From contig DATCTM010000101.1 of the NCBI GenBank assembly GCA_036567945.1, positions 1 through 42,407 on the forward strand: a stretch of 42,407 bases of DNA, written 5' to 3'. Below, piece by piece: positions 1 through 8,430 of this stretch (its first letter is position 1; every line of letters starts with the position of its first letter). Origin of the DNA: BRH-c54 sp036567945 (lineage in GTDB: Bacteria > Bacteroidota > Bacteroidia > Flavobacteriales_E > Vicingaceae). The position numbers and the translations under genes are program-made. The notes below the pieces were generated by a model, which saw only the letters and a program-made list of their open reading frames with translations, was not told the origin of the DNA and made no database searches.

Positions 1-38
1 AATATTACGGCTACAAAAACAGCTAATTTTTTTAACAT
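1..38 (-). CDS. N-terminus of a probable secreted protein (partial)
   Basis: Reading leftward from an ATG at 38-36 there are 12 open codons (MLKKLAVFVAVI) up to the window edge. Two lysines followed by a hydrophobic stretch look like the start of a signal peptide or membrane anchor. No stop is seen before the edge, and nothing more can be said about its function. It is divergent from lpxK. Such a short stretch could be chance, so confidence is limited. Confidence 0.4.
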   Translation of the reverse strand, partial: MLKKLAVFVAVI

Positions 39-363
39 ATTTTATCAGTTTAAACTTTAAATTATTTTAATTAGTGCAAATAAATGAGGCGTAAAAGTAA
101 TTAATATTAAGATTTAAAACCAAATTATTTTTGCTAAAAAATTTATTTCAACTAAAACTAATCTCAATTTTTATGATTTTTTACCTCAAACAAAATCACA
201 AACAAAATGTAGCAACACAGCAAATACATAGTGAAAACCAGCTTATTTGGCATTAATTTAATTTTAAAAAACTTTAAACATTAATAACATTATTTAACAT
301 CTATTAATAAATAGCTTTCCTATATTGCAAAATTTTTTAGTTTATTTTTGAAATTTACTATGT
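39..363. other. AT-rich intergenic region
   Basis: This is the only stretch above 300 bases without a gene. It is extremely AT-rich and lies between a leftward partial gene and rightward lpxK, so it probably carries both promoters. I found no tRNA-like fold, no long inverted repeat and no credible ORF. The only recognisable element is a TAnnTTTG box at 343-350. Confidence 0.6.
343..350 (+). promoter_or_regulatory. Candidate -7 promoter element for the lpxK operon
   Basis: TATTTTTG matches the Bacteroidota -7 consensus TAnnTTTG exactly. A TTG at 325-327 could serve as the -33 element, but the 15-nt spacing is shorter than usual. Transcription would begin around 355-358, leaving almost no leader before the TTG at 364. 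Confidence 0.4.
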
Positions 364-1491
364 TTGCATAAACTCTTTTCCGATTTTTTATACATTATTA
401 AGTTGCCAAATCTATTGAAACGTTTAGTTAAAATAATTCTTCTGCCTATTTCATGGCTCTATTCTTTAGCCATGATGGTAAGAAACAAATTTTACGATCT
501 TAAAATCTTTCGTTCTATGAACTTTAAAGATGTTATCACTATTAATGTAGGCAATCTTAATATAGGTGGCGTAGGAAAAACTCCTCATGTAACTTATTTA
601 GTTCAATTGCTTCAATCCAATTATAATATTGCTATTTTAAGTAGAGGTTATAAAAGAATTACTAAAGGATTTGTACTTGCCAATGAAACTTCTTCTTTTG
701 AAGATATTGGTGATGAACCACTACAATATAAAAAAAAATTTAACGATTGTATAATTGCTGTTGATGAAAAAAGAGTTAGAGGAATTCAGCAAATAAAAAA
801 AATCCATCCTTCAACTAAAGTAGTATTATTGGATGATGCTTTTCAGCACAGAGCAGTTAACCCAGACATTAATATTTTAGTAACCGATTATACCAACTTA
901 TTTATATATGATAATGTTCTTCCCTCAGGAAGATTACGAGAACCTATTTATGGTTATAAACGAGCCGACATTATTATAGTATCTAAATGCCCTATTGTTC
1001 TGTCTCCTATTGATAGAAGAAGAATAATTGAAGAAATTAAACCTAAAGATTATCAGGAAATATACTTCTCTTACGTATGTTACAAACAACTTATTCCATT
1101 TAATACTACTGCCGAAAATTATTTAACCTTAATAGATAGTAAAAACGCTTCTGTAATGCTTCTTACAGGGATTGCCAATTCTTTTCCTTTATATTATTAC
1201 CTTAAAAACAACTACAAAGTTGTTGAACACATGAAGTTTTCCGACCACCATGCTTTTACAAAAAACGACATGGAAACATTAAAAACCAAATTTAATAACC
1301 TTATTGGAAATAATAAATTAATCATTACTACTGAAAAAGATTTAATGCGATTATCTTTGCCGAAAATTTCATCCTTAATAAATGATCTTCCGGTGTTCTA
1401 TATTCCGATAGAAGTTAATTTTCATGGGGATGATAAAAAGAATTTTGATCAACAAATAACAAACTATGTTAGAAAAAATACAACAAACTAA
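364..1491 (+). CDS. lpxK: Tetraacyldisaccharide 4'-kinase (lipid A 4'-kinase)
   Basis: LpxK phosphorylates the 4' position of the tetraacyl-disaccharide lipid A precursor at the inner face of the cytoplasmic membrane. The sequence shows the N-terminal amphipathic/hydrophobic helix (PISWLY around residues 29-33), the family P-loop GNLNIGGVGKTP at 63-74 and the DDAFQHR motif near residue 157. At 375 aa it is slightly longer than usual. The start is uncertain: the first in-frame start is a TTG at 364, while TTG codons at 403 or 415 would give an N-terminus closer to other LpxK proteins and a more normal leader. The ATG at 360 is out of frame. Its 3' end overlaps the next gene by 26 nt. It is the first gene of a rightward run to 5274. 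Confidence 0.93.
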   Translation: MHKLFSDFLYIIKLPNLLKRLVKIILLPISWLYSLAMMVRNKFYDLKIFRSMNFKDVITINVGNLNIGGVGKTPHVTYLVQLLQSNYNIAILSRGYKRITKGFVLANETSSFEDIGDEPLQYKKKFNDCIIAVDEKRVRGIQQIKKIHPSTKVVLLDDAFQHRAVNPDINILVTDYTNLFIYDNVLPSGRLREPIYGYKRADIIIVSKCPIVLSPIDRRRIIEEIKPKDYQEIYFSYVCYKQLIPFNTTAENYLTLIDSKNASVMLLTGIANSFPLYYYLKNNYKVVEHMKFSDHHAFTKNDMETLKTKFNNLIGNNKLIITTEKDLMRLSLPKISSLINDLPVFYIPIEVNFHGDDKKNFDQQITNYVRKNTTN

Positions 1492-2284
1492 AACTTTTTT
1501 AGCTTCTAAAACACAATTGAAACCTAAAGCAGGTATTGTTTTAGGGACAGGACTAGGAAACCTCTCTACAGAAATTAAGGTAGAAACGGCTATTCCTTAC
1601 GAAGAAATTCCAAATTTCCCAGTTTCTACTGTAGAAGGTCATTCAGGAAAACTACTTTTTGGAACACTTAACGGTATTCCTGTTGTTGCTATGCAAGGTA
1701 GGTTTCATTATTATGAAGGTTATTCTTTACAAGAATGTACTTTTCCAATTAGAGTTATGAAAGCTTTAGGAATAGAGCATTTATTCTTAAGCAATGCTAG
1801 TGGTGGTGTAAATGCTAATTTTGAAGTTGGTGACATCATGTTAATCACTGATCATATTAATTTATTACCCGACAATCCACTTAGAGGTAAAAACATTAGT
1901 GAACTCGGCCCTCGTTTTCCTGACATGAGTGAACCTTACGCTAAAAACCTAATTGCCGCAGTAAAACAAATTGCTAAAGAAAATAACATTAAAATTCAGG
2001 AGGGAGTTTATGCTGCTTTATCGGGACCAACATTTGAAACGCCTGCCGAATATAAATTTATACAAATTATTGGTGCCGATACGGTAGGAATGAGTACTGT
2101 TCCAGAAGTTATTGTTGCTCGTCACATGGATATTCCTTGTATGGCACTTTCTATCATTACTGATTTAGGTGTTGATGGAAAAATTATTGAAATTAGTCAT
2201 GAAGAAGTGCAGCAAGTTGCTAAAGCAGCTGAGCCTAAAATGACACTTATTATTAAAGAATTACTTGCCAAATTACATAACTAA
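1466..2284 (+). CDS. Purine nucleoside phosphorylase, trimeric (family 2)
   Basis: Cleaves purine (deoxy)nucleosides with phosphate to free base and (deoxy)ribose-1-phosphate in cytosolic purine salvage. Family signatures are all present: GTGLGN 27-32, the GRFHYYEGY region 78-86, SNASGG 109-114, GPTFETPAE 187-195 and VGMSTVPEVIVARH 207-220. The 272-aa length fits the trimeric class. The residue aligned with human Asn243 is Asp233 (in IITDLG), while Glu191 aligns with human Glu201. Asn at 243 favours 6-oxopurines, so the Asp may broaden use toward adenosine; that is inference. The ATG lies 26 nt inside lpxK, so the two genes are probably cotranscribed. Confidence 0.93.
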   Translation: MLEKIQQTKTFLASKTQLKPKAGIVLGTGLGNLSTEIKVETAIPYEEIPNFPVSTVEGHSGKLLFGTLNGIPVVAMQGRFHYYEGYSLQECTFPIRVMKALGIEHLFLSNASGGVNANFEVGDIMLITDHINLLPDNPLRGKNISELGPRFPDMSEPYAKNLIAAVKQIAKENNIKIQEGVYAALSGPTFETPAEYKFIQIIGADTVGMSTVPEVIVARHMDIPCMALSIITDLGVDGKIIEISHEEVQQVAKAAEPKMTLIIKELLAKLHN

Positions 2285-2298
2285 ATTAAGGCTTCAAC

Positions 2299-3747
2299 AT
2301 GAGCGTTTACGATAAATATCAAGCCGTAATAGGACTAGAAATACATGCCCAGCTTTCTACTAAAAGTAAAGCCTATGCTTCAGATTCAGCTACTTTTGGA
2401 GACTTACCTAATACCAATATTAGCCCTGTAACTTTAGGACACCCTGGGACTTTACCCGTATTAAACGAAAAAAATATTGAATTTGCAGTAAAATTAGGTC
2501 TTGCTGTTGGTGCTACCATTAGAGAAAATAACGAGTTTGCTCGTAAGAATTATTTCTATGCCGATTTGCCTAAAGGTTACCAAATTACTCAAGATAAAAC
2601 ACCTATTTGTACTGGCGGTTTTATCACACTTTTTCCAAATACAGCTAAAGAGAAAAAAATTGAAATTACCCGAATACACATGGAAGAAGATGCCGGAAAA
2701 AGTATTCACGACCAAGATCCTTTTAATACTTTAGTAGATTTAAACAGAGCAGGCGTTCCTTTGGTAGAGATTGTTTCTGAACCGCAAATTAGTTCGGCTG
2801 AGGAGGCTTACGAATATGTTACCCAAGTTAGAAAATTGTTGCGTTACCTCGAAATTTGTGATGGTAACATGGAAGAAGGTAGCTTACGTTGCGATGCCAA
2901 TGTTTCTGTTATGTTAAAAGGTGCTTCAAAATTTGGTGAACGTACGGAAACCAAAAACATGAACTCTATCCGTAATGTAAAAAGAGCTATAGAACACGAA
3001 ATTATTCGTCAGATTGATGTCTTAGAAAATGGTGGGAAAATAGAAATGGAAACCCGAAGCTTTAATGCTGTTGATGGCACTACTTTTACCATGCGTAGCA
3101 AAGAAGAAGCTCACGATTACCGTTATTTTCCAGAACCGGATTTACAACCTGTTATAGTTTCTCAAAACTATATTAACGCTGTAAAAACTACTTTGCCAAC
3201 GTTACCTAATGAACTTTATAAAATTTATACAAAAGAATTTGGATTATCTGAATATGATGCTAACCTCATCATCGAATCAAAACCGTTGGGCATTTATTAC
3301 AACGAGTTAACTCAATATACCAAAAATTACAAAGCTGCTTCCAACTGGTTAAACGGCAGCATTAAATCTTACCTCAACGAAAATGGTATTACCATAGAAA
3401 ATTTTGTTGTTAAACCTGCAAAAATTGCAGCTCTTATTCAATTAATTGATGATGGAAAAGTAAGTAATACCGTAGCTTCTCAACATATTTTCCCCATCAT
3501 GGTAAAGCAACCTGAGTTAGAACCACTTGCTATTGCCGAACAAAACAACCTTATTCAGGAAAGTAATGATGATGATCTTTCATCTTACATTGAACAAGTA
3601 ATTGAAAACAACCCTAAAGAAATTGAACGTTTTAGAAATGGCGAACAACAACTTATCGGTTTTCTTATGGGACAACTAATGAAAACTTCCAAAGGTAAAG
3701 CCGACCCTAAAAAAGCAAACAGTTTACTAAGAGAAAAATTAAAATAA
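2299..3747 (+). CDS. gatB: Asp-tRNA(Asn)/Glu-tRNA(Gln) amidotransferase subunit B
   Basis: GatB binds mischarged Glu-tRNA(Gln)/Asp-tRNA(Asn) and carries the kinase/transamidase site of GatCAB. The 482-aa protein has the full family layout: N-terminal GLEIHAQLSTKSK, then LGHPGTLPVLN, the central HMEEDAGKSIHD and NRAGVPLVEIVSEP motifs, and a C-terminal YqeY-like helical tail. The segment where many GatB proteins have zinc-binding cysteines instead reads SKAYASDSATFGD...SPVTLGHP, with no cysteine, so the usual zinc site is absent; I recall this as common in Bacteroidota. gatA and gatC are not in the window. It sits 14 nt after the phosphorylase gene and 6 nt before the next gene. Confidence 0.97.
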   Translation: MSVYDKYQAVIGLEIHAQLSTKSKAYASDSATFGDLPNTNISPVTLGHPGTLPVLNEKNIEFAVKLGLAVGATIRENNEFARKNYFYADLPKGYQITQDKTPICTGGFITLFPNTAKEKKIEITRIHMEEDAGKSIHDQDPFNTLVDLNRAGVPLVEIVSEPQISSAEEAYEYVTQVRKLLRYLEICDGNMEEGSLRCDANVSVMLKGASKFGERTETKNMNSIRNVKRAIEHEIIRQIDVLENGGKIEMETRSFNAVDGTTFTMRSKEEAHDYRYFPEPDLQPVIVSQNYINAVKTTLPTLPNELYKIYTKEFGLSEYDANLIIESKPLGIYYNELTQYTKNYKAASNWLNGSIKSYLNENGITIENFVVKPAKIAALIQLIDDGKVSNTVASQHIFPIMVKQPELEPLAIAEQNNLIQESNDDDLSSYIEQVIENNPKEIERFRNGEQQLIGFLMGQLMKTSKGKADPKKANSLLREKLK

Positions 3748-3753
3748 TAAACT

Positions 3754-4899
3754 ATGAAAACTTTAAAAAACATTTTCCTAATCAACTTACTTATATTCAC
3801 ATTTTTTGCTTGTGGAGATGATACTCAACCAAATACAGATGCTGATAAAACACCAACTATAACTGGTAATTTAACCAACACTCCTTTTGGCACTTCTGTA
3901 TATTTAGATTACTTAACCCCCACTAATTTAATTCCAAAAGATACTGCTACCGTTGATAAAGAGGGAAACTTTGCTTTTACTTATCCAATAGAAGAGGTAG
4001 GTTATTACAGAATTAGAATTAACAATCAGAACTTTGTAAATCTTATCTTAAATAAAGGTGAAACTCCTGTTTTAAAAGCAGATGGAAGTAACATTATGGG
4101 TACGTACAAAATAGAAGGTTCTGAAGAGTCAGAAAAATTAAGGAAATTCAATCTAGCTTACCAAGTAAATGCTCAAACACAAGATTCGTTGGGCAGATTA
4201 TACCAACAAAACCCGTCAGACCAACAATTGTTTATTGAAATGCAAATTGCTTCTCACTCGGCTATTGCTAAGATGAACAATTATTTTAAAAGTATTATTA
4301 ATGAGAACCCAGGTTCTTTAGTGAGTTTAGCTGCCGTACAAATGATGGATGCCGAAGAAAATTTTGAGCTTTATAAAAAAGTAAACGATGCCCTTCAAAA
4401 AGAAATGCCGAACTCTATTTATACCGAAAACTTTAATGAAAAAGTGAGTAAAATGAGTGTTTTAGCTCCCGGCTCCGAAGCTCCGGATATTACTTTGAAC
4501 GATGTAAATGGCAACCCTATTTCGCTATCATCATTAAAAGGTAAAATAGTATTAGTTGATTTTTGGGCTTCATGGTGCAAACCATGCAGAATTGAAAACC
4601 CAAACGTAGTAGAGGCTTACAAAAAGTTCAATAAAAAAGGGTTTGAAGTATTTAGCGTTTCTCTTGATGGAATGCAACAACAACCTAATGCTAAACAAGA
4701 TTGGATAAACGCCATAGAAAAAGATAACTTAATTTGGAAAAACCATGTTAGCGATCTTCAGGGTTGGAGTTCTTCTGTTGTTCCTTTATACAATATTAGC
4801 GGAATTCCTTTTGCTGTATTGTTAGACAGAGAAGGTAAAATTATTGCTAAAAACCTTAGAGGAGAAGAACTTCATAAAAAATTAGCTGAATTGTTTTAA
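3754..4899 (+). CDS. DUF4369/TlpA-type thioredoxin-fold lipoprotein
   Basis: Probable periplasm-facing thiol-disulfide protein. It begins with a lipoprotein signal peptide whose lipobox-like FFAC places the lipidated Cys at 20. A beta-rich DUF4369-like domain covers about 33-120 (TGNLTNTPFGTSVYLD...), followed by a helical linker and a TlpA/ResA-type thioredoxin domain at about 236-381. The redox centre is WCKPC (Cys275 and Cys278), and the preceding APDITLNDVNGNPISLSSLKGK pattern is typical of AhpC-TSA/TlpA proteins. These Bacteroidota proteins are thought to reduce periplasmic or outer-membrane substrates; the substrate here is unknown. It lies 6 nt behind gatB, apparently in the same transcript. 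Confidence 0.9.
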   Translation: MKTLKNIFLINLLIFTFFACGDDTQPNTDADKTPTITGNLTNTPFGTSVYLDYLTPTNLIPKDTATVDKEGNFAFTYPIEEVGYYRIRINNQNFVNLILNKGETPVLKADGSNIMGTYKIEGSEESEKLRKFNLAYQVNAQTQDSLGRLYQQNPSDQQLFIEMQIASHSAIAKMNNYFKSIINENPGSLVSLAAVQMMDAEENFELYKKVNDALQKEMPNSIYTENFNEKVSKMSVLAPGSEAPDITLNDVNGNPISLSSLKGKIVLVDFWASWCKPCRIENPNVVEAYKKFNKKGFEVFSVSLDGMQQQPNAKQDWINAIEKDNLIWKNHVSDLQGWSSSVVPLYNISGIPFAVLLDREGKIIAKNLRGEELHKKLAELF

Positions 4900-4908
4900 C
4901 ATCAATAT

Positions 4909-5274
4909 ATGTCTAAACCAATTCCTACACTTAACGAACTTACTGTTTATTTTAATCGAGAAGATTTAATAAATAAGGTGGTTGAACAAATCCAAAAAGA
5001 TTTTAATTGGTTTAGTTATAACATTGTGATAGAAGGCAAAGCTGCGACTCCTTATTTAGAACTTTTTCAGCAAATTTTACCTTATGTAGATGAACTGCTC
5101 AACGATGATTACGCTAAATTACTTTCGCTTTTGTATCGCATAGATATTGAAGAAGATTTTCTCAATAAAAAATTGAAAGAAAATCTGCATGCCGATACTA
5201 CTGAAATTATTACAGACCTTATTATTAAAAGAGAATTACAAAAAATAATTATTAGAGAAATGTATAAATCATAA
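4909..5274 (+). CDS. Conserved-looking hypothetical protein, 121 aa
   Basis: I do not recognise this family. The product is soluble, has no signal peptide and looks largely alpha-helical, with a leucine/isoleucine-rich acidic middle (PYVDELLNDDYAKLLSLLYRI) and a basic C-terminal helix. It starts 9 nt after the thioredoxin lipoprotein stop and runs in the same direction, so it is probably the last gene of the lpxK-gatB run. Codon and base use match the neighbours, which supports a real gene. Function unknown. Confidence 0.8.
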   Translation: MSKPIPTLNELTVYFNREDLINKVVEQIQKDFNWFSYNIVIEGKAATPYLELFQQILPYVDELLNDDYAKLLSLLYRIDIEEDFLNKKLKENLHADTTEIITDLIIKRELQKIIIREMYKS

Positions 5275-5312
5275 TTAGATTTTAAGCAACTCTAACTTTA
5301 TACCTCCGCTTC

Positions 5313-6485
5313 CTATCTCTTCCCCGGATTAGCATATAAGTTTACATCATCAGCGGTAATTACTTTATCACTTAAAATAATTAATCGTTCTACCACATTT
5401 CTTAGTTCTCTAATGTTTCCTGTCCAATCGTATTCTTTTAGCTTTTCTAATGCATTATCATCAATAGATTTTTTGGCAATTCCGTGATCTTCGCAAAGCT
5501 GTGTTAAAAAATAATCTGCCAATAAAGGCACATCTTCTTTTCTGTCATTTAAGTCAGGTACATGAATTAATATTACACCCAATCGGTGGTATAAATCTTC
5601 TCTGAAATTACCCTCAGCAATTTCTTTCATTAAATCTTTATTAGTAGCTGCCAGCACCCTAACATTTACACTAATTTCTTTCTCGCCACCTACTCGGGTA
5701 ATTTTGCTCTCTTGTAAAGCACGCAATACTTTTGCCTGTGCCGATAAACTCATATCGCCAATTTCATCTAAAAATAAGGTGCCGCCTTCGGCTTGTTCGA
5801 AACAACCTTTTCGTTGTTTTATTGCTGATGTAAACGCTCCTTTTTCATGTCCGAACAACTCACTCTCAATCAGTTCTGATGGAATAGCAGCACAATTCAC
5901 TTCCACAAATGGTGCTTTACTTCTTTCAGATTTTTCATGCAAACTACGGGCTACCAATTCTTTTCCTGTTCCATTTCCACCAGTAATTAATACACGAGCA
6001 TCACTCACCGCTACTTTGTCTATCATTTCTTTGACTTTCAAAATAGCTTCCGATTCGCCAATAATTTGCGTTTTCCCTTTACCTCCAACCTTTTTTTGAA
6101 GTTTTCTGGTTTCTTGCACCAACTCTTTTTTATCTATGGCATTTCTAACCGTAATCAACAAACGATTTAAATCAAATGGTTTAGAAATAAAATCGAACGC
6201 TCCATTTTTAATAGCTTCAACAGCGGTTTCAATAGTTCCATGGCCGGAAATCATTACCATAGGCGTTTCTATGCCAACAGCAATAGTTTGTTTCAATACA
6301 TCCAATCCATCCATTTTTGGCATTTTAATATCACACATCACCAAATCGTACTTATTGGCTTTTATTTTTGCCAACCCGCTCTCTCCATCTTCTGCTTCAT
6401 CAATAACATATTTTTCGTATTCTAAAATATCTTTTAACGTATTTCTTATTGATTTCTCATCATCAATGATTAAAATTGTTGCCAT
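5313..6485 (-). CDS. NtrX/NtrC-like sigma54 response regulator lacking a HTH domain
   Basis: Response regulator acting with sigma54 RNA polymerase. Receiver domain 1-120: acidic pair Asp8/Asp9, phospho-acceptor Asp52 in MCDIKMPKMDG, switch Lys102 in SKPFD. AAA+ domain about 139-375: Walker A GGNGTGKE 169-176, sigma54-contact loop GAFTSA 216-221 instead of GAFTGA, Walker B TLFLDEIGD 236-244, and NIRELRNVVERL 357-368. The protein ends about 20 residues after this, so the usual C-terminal Fis-type helix-turn-helix is missing. There is no sign of a frameshift; the end is a clean stop. It is divergent from mazG. The best candidate cognate kinase in the window is the NtrY-like protein at 10901-14563. 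Confidence 0.92.
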   Translation of the reverse strand: MATILIIDDEKSIRNTLKDILEYEKYVIDEAEDGESGLAKIKANKYDLVMCDIKMPKMDGLDVLKQTIAVGIETPMVMISGHGTIETAVEAIKNGAFDFISKPFDLNRLLITVRNAIDKKELVQETRKLQKKVGGKGKTQIIGESEAILKVKEMIDKVAVSDARVLITGGNGTGKELVARSLHEKSERSKAPFVEVNCAAIPSELIESELFGHEKGAFTSAIKQRKGCFEQAEGGTLFLDEIGDMSLSAQAKVLRALQESKITRVGGEKEISVNVRVLAATNKDLMKEIAEGNFREDLYHRLGVILIHVPDLNDRKEDVPLLADYFLTQLCEDHGIAKKSIDDNALEKLKEYDWTGNIRELRNVVERLIILSDKVITADDVNLYANPGKR

Positions 6486-6559
6486 ACTATTTTTATTTTT
6501 TTGTAGGTGTAAAAATAATAATTAATTTGGGAGTTAAAAATCAAGCAAAAATCAAAAAA

Positions 6560-6886
6560 ATGACTTTAGAAGAAGCCCAACAACAAGTGGATAATTGGAT
6601 TAAAAAGGTAGGTGTTCGTTATTTTAACGAGCTTACCAATATGGCTATGCTTACCGAAGAAGTAGGTGAAGTTGCACGAATTATTGCCCGTAGGTATGGA
6701 GAACAATCTGAAAAAGCCTCCGACAAAGAAAAATCGTTGGATGATGAACTGGCTGATGTACTTTTTGTATTGATTTGCATTGCCAACCAAACGGGAGTAG
6801 ATTTAACTAAAGCCTTAGAGAAAAACCTAGAGAAAAAAACCCAACGAGACAAAGATAGACATCAAAACAATCCTAAACTACATTAA
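6560..6886 (+). CDS. MazG-like nucleotide pyrophosphohydrolase
   Basis: A 108-aa all-alpha NTP pyrophosphohydrolase of the MazG family, expected to hydrolyse (d)NTPs or noncanonical nucleotides to monophosphate and pyrophosphate. The metal-binding residues are visible: EEVGE at 33-37 and ELAD at 63-66. The reading frame is open back to 6476, but that extension would run into the divergent regulator's start and encodes an implausible aromatic N-terminus. I chose the ATG at 6560, preceded by an A-rich stretch. The stop is directly followed by the ATG of the alkyltransferase-like gene, so the two are translationally linked and may form a genome-sanitation pair. Confidence 0.88.
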   Translation: MTLEEAQQQVDNWIKKVGVRYFNELTNMAMLTEEVGEVARIIARRYGEQSEKASDKEKSLDDELADVLFVLICIANQTGVDLTKALEKNLEKKTQRDKDRHQNNPKLH

Positions 6887-7231
6887 ATGATGACTACTAA
6901 ATCCCACGATTTTTTTGAAATGGTCTTTGCTGTTGCCAGAGAGATTCCTGAAGGAAGAGTTACTTCTTACGGTGCTATTGCCAATTATTTAGGTACAAAA
7001 TCCGGAGCAAGAATGGTTGGTTGGGCGATGAACAATGCTCACCATCAAAAAGAAAAGGTTCCTGCGCACAGGGTGGTAAATAGAAATGGACAATTAACGG
7101 GCAGGCATCATTTTGAAACACCTTTTTTAATGCAAGAATTACTTGAAAAAGAGGGAGTAAAAATCGAAAACAACCAAATTATCAACTTTGAAAAGCATTT
7201 TTGGAATCCTTTAACAGAATTGAAACTGTAA
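6887..7231 (+). CDS. Alkyltransferase-like protein (ATL), DNA alkylation-damage recognition
   Basis: Homologue of the O6-methylguanine-DNA methyltransferase DNA-binding domain, 114 aa. It keeps the winged-helix core, the conserved Tyr28 (VTSYGAIA) and the Arg finger in GARMVGWAM (Arg42). The active-site PCHR motif is PAHR here (Ala60 in place of Cys), so it cannot accept alkyl groups. Proteins like this (ATLs) bind O6-alkylguanine, flip the base and hand the lesion to nucleotide excision repair. It starts on the base after the mazG stop (TAA-ATG). A second ATG at 6890 is an equally possible start. Confidence 0.9.
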   Translation: MMTTKSHDFFEMVFAVAREIPEGRVTSYGAIANYLGTKSGARMVGWAMNNAHHQKEKVPAHRVVNRNGQLTGRHHFETPFLMQELLEKEGVKIENNQIINFEKHFWNPLTELKL

Positions 7232-7247
7232 ACGGATTTTTTATGTT

Positions 7248-7255
7248 TAATTTTG
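7248..7255 (+). promoter_or_regulatory. Candidate -7 promoter element for mrp
   Basis: TAATTTTG is an exact TAnnTTTG match placed 19 nt before the mrp ATG. No well-spaced TTG -33 box is evident; the nearest, at 7220-7222, is 25 nt upstream. Confidence 0.4.
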
Positions 7256-7274
7256 TCTAAAATTTTACATCATT

Positions 7275-8399
7275 ATGAGTTTCTCAGAAAAAGATATATT
7301 ACACGCATTAAGCTTTGTTGTTGAGCCTGATTTAAAAAAAGATGTAGTTGAACTTAACTTGGTCAGTAACATTAAAACCGAAGGAAACAACATCAGTTTT
7401 AACCTACAAGTTAACAATCCGGCATTACACAACAAAAAAAGAATTACTGAAGCTTGTCAGTTACACCTAGATAGAGTATTAGGTACTTCCGTAGAATTAA
7501 ATATTGACATACAGCCCATAAAAAAAGAAGCTGACATGCCTAAACAAAACAAAGTATTGCCTAATGTGAAAAATATTATTGCCATAGCTTCTGGTAAAGG
7601 TGGTGTAGGAAAATCTACCATTACAGCTAATTTAGCAGTTGCTTTAGCAAAAAAAGGCTACAAAGTAGGTTTAGTAGATGCCGATATTTATGGTCCTTCG
7701 ATGCCCATGATGTTTAATGTGGAAGAAGAAAAACCTATGCCTGTTGAAATTAACGGTAGAAGCTTAATTCAACCTATAGAAAGTCATGGTGTAAAATTAT
7801 TATCTATCGGGTTTTTTGCCAATACCGACCAAGCAGTTGTTTGGCGTGGACCAATGGCTACAAGAGCATTAACACAACTTTTTACCGAAGCCAATTGGGG
7901 CGAATTAGATTATATGCTAATTGATTTACCCCCAGGAACAGGAGACATTCACTTATCTTTAGTACAAACAGTACCAGTAACAGGAGCTATAATTGTTAGT
8001 ACTCCACAAAATGTTGCCTTAATAGATGCTAGAAAAGCAGTTGGGATGTTTAAATTGGAACAAATTAATGTGCCTGTTTTAGGGTTTATTGAAAATATGG
8101 CTTATTTTACTCCTGCTGAACTTCCAAATAATAAATATTACATTTTTGGTAAAGAAGGCGTTAAAAACTTAGCCGAAAAATTCAATTTACCATTATTAGG
8201 AGAAATTCCTTTAGTACAAAGCGTTAGAGAAGCCGGAGATGCTGGAAGACCAGCTGTAATGCAAGAAAACACACTCCAATCTAAAGCGTTTATGGATTTT
8301 GCTGATAATGTGATTAAAGAAGTAGAAAAAAGAAATGAAGCTATAGCTCCAACTGCTAAAGTTGAAGTTACTCATAATAAAGGTTGTTCAACAAATTAA
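7275..8399 (+). CDS. mrp: Mrp/ApbC-type iron-sulfur carrier P-loop ATPase
   Basis: Cytosolic Fe-S cluster carrier/scaffold of the Mrp/Nbp35 family. An N-terminal MIP18/DUF59-like domain (about 1-85) precedes the deviant Walker A SGKGGVGKST at 106-115, VDADIYGPS at 134-142 and IDLPPGTGD at 216-224. The stretch after ENMA (273-292), where many Mrp proteins carry the CxxC that bridges the cluster, reads AYFTPAELPNNKYYIFG and has no cysteine. One cysteine lies in the tail (GCSTN). If it carries a cluster, other ligands must be used. The Nfu-type gene 31 nt downstream fits a joint role in Fe-S assembly. Confidence 0.93.
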   Translation: MSFSEKDILHALSFVVEPDLKKDVVELNLVSNIKTEGNNISFNLQVNNPALHNKKRITEACQLHLDRVLGTSVELNIDIQPIKKEADMPKQNKVLPNVKNIIAIASGKGGVGKSTITANLAVALAKKGYKVGLVDADIYGPSMPMMFNVEEEKPMPVEINGRSLIQPIESHGVKLLSIGFFANTDQAVVWRGPMATRALTQLFTEANWGELDYMLIDLPPGTGDIHLSLVQTVPVTGAIIVSTPQNVALIDARKAVGMFKLEQINVPVLGFIENMAYFTPAELPNNKYYIFGKEGVKNLAEKFNLPLLGEIPLVQSVREAGDAGRPAVMQENTLQSKAFMDFADNVIKEVEKRNEAIAPTAKVEVTHNKGCSTN

Positions 8400-8430
8400 A
8401 TTTATGTACTTTAGCCTTAAAATTTATTAA

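Noticed and set aside
5704..6525. Rightward ORFs opposite the sigma54 regulator
   Set aside because: They are antisense shadows; the leftward frame has complete receiver and AAA+ motifs.
6476..6559. N-terminal extension of the MazG-like protein
   Set aside because: It overlaps the divergent regulator's start codon and encodes a hydrophobic aromatic stretch not expected in MazG proteins.
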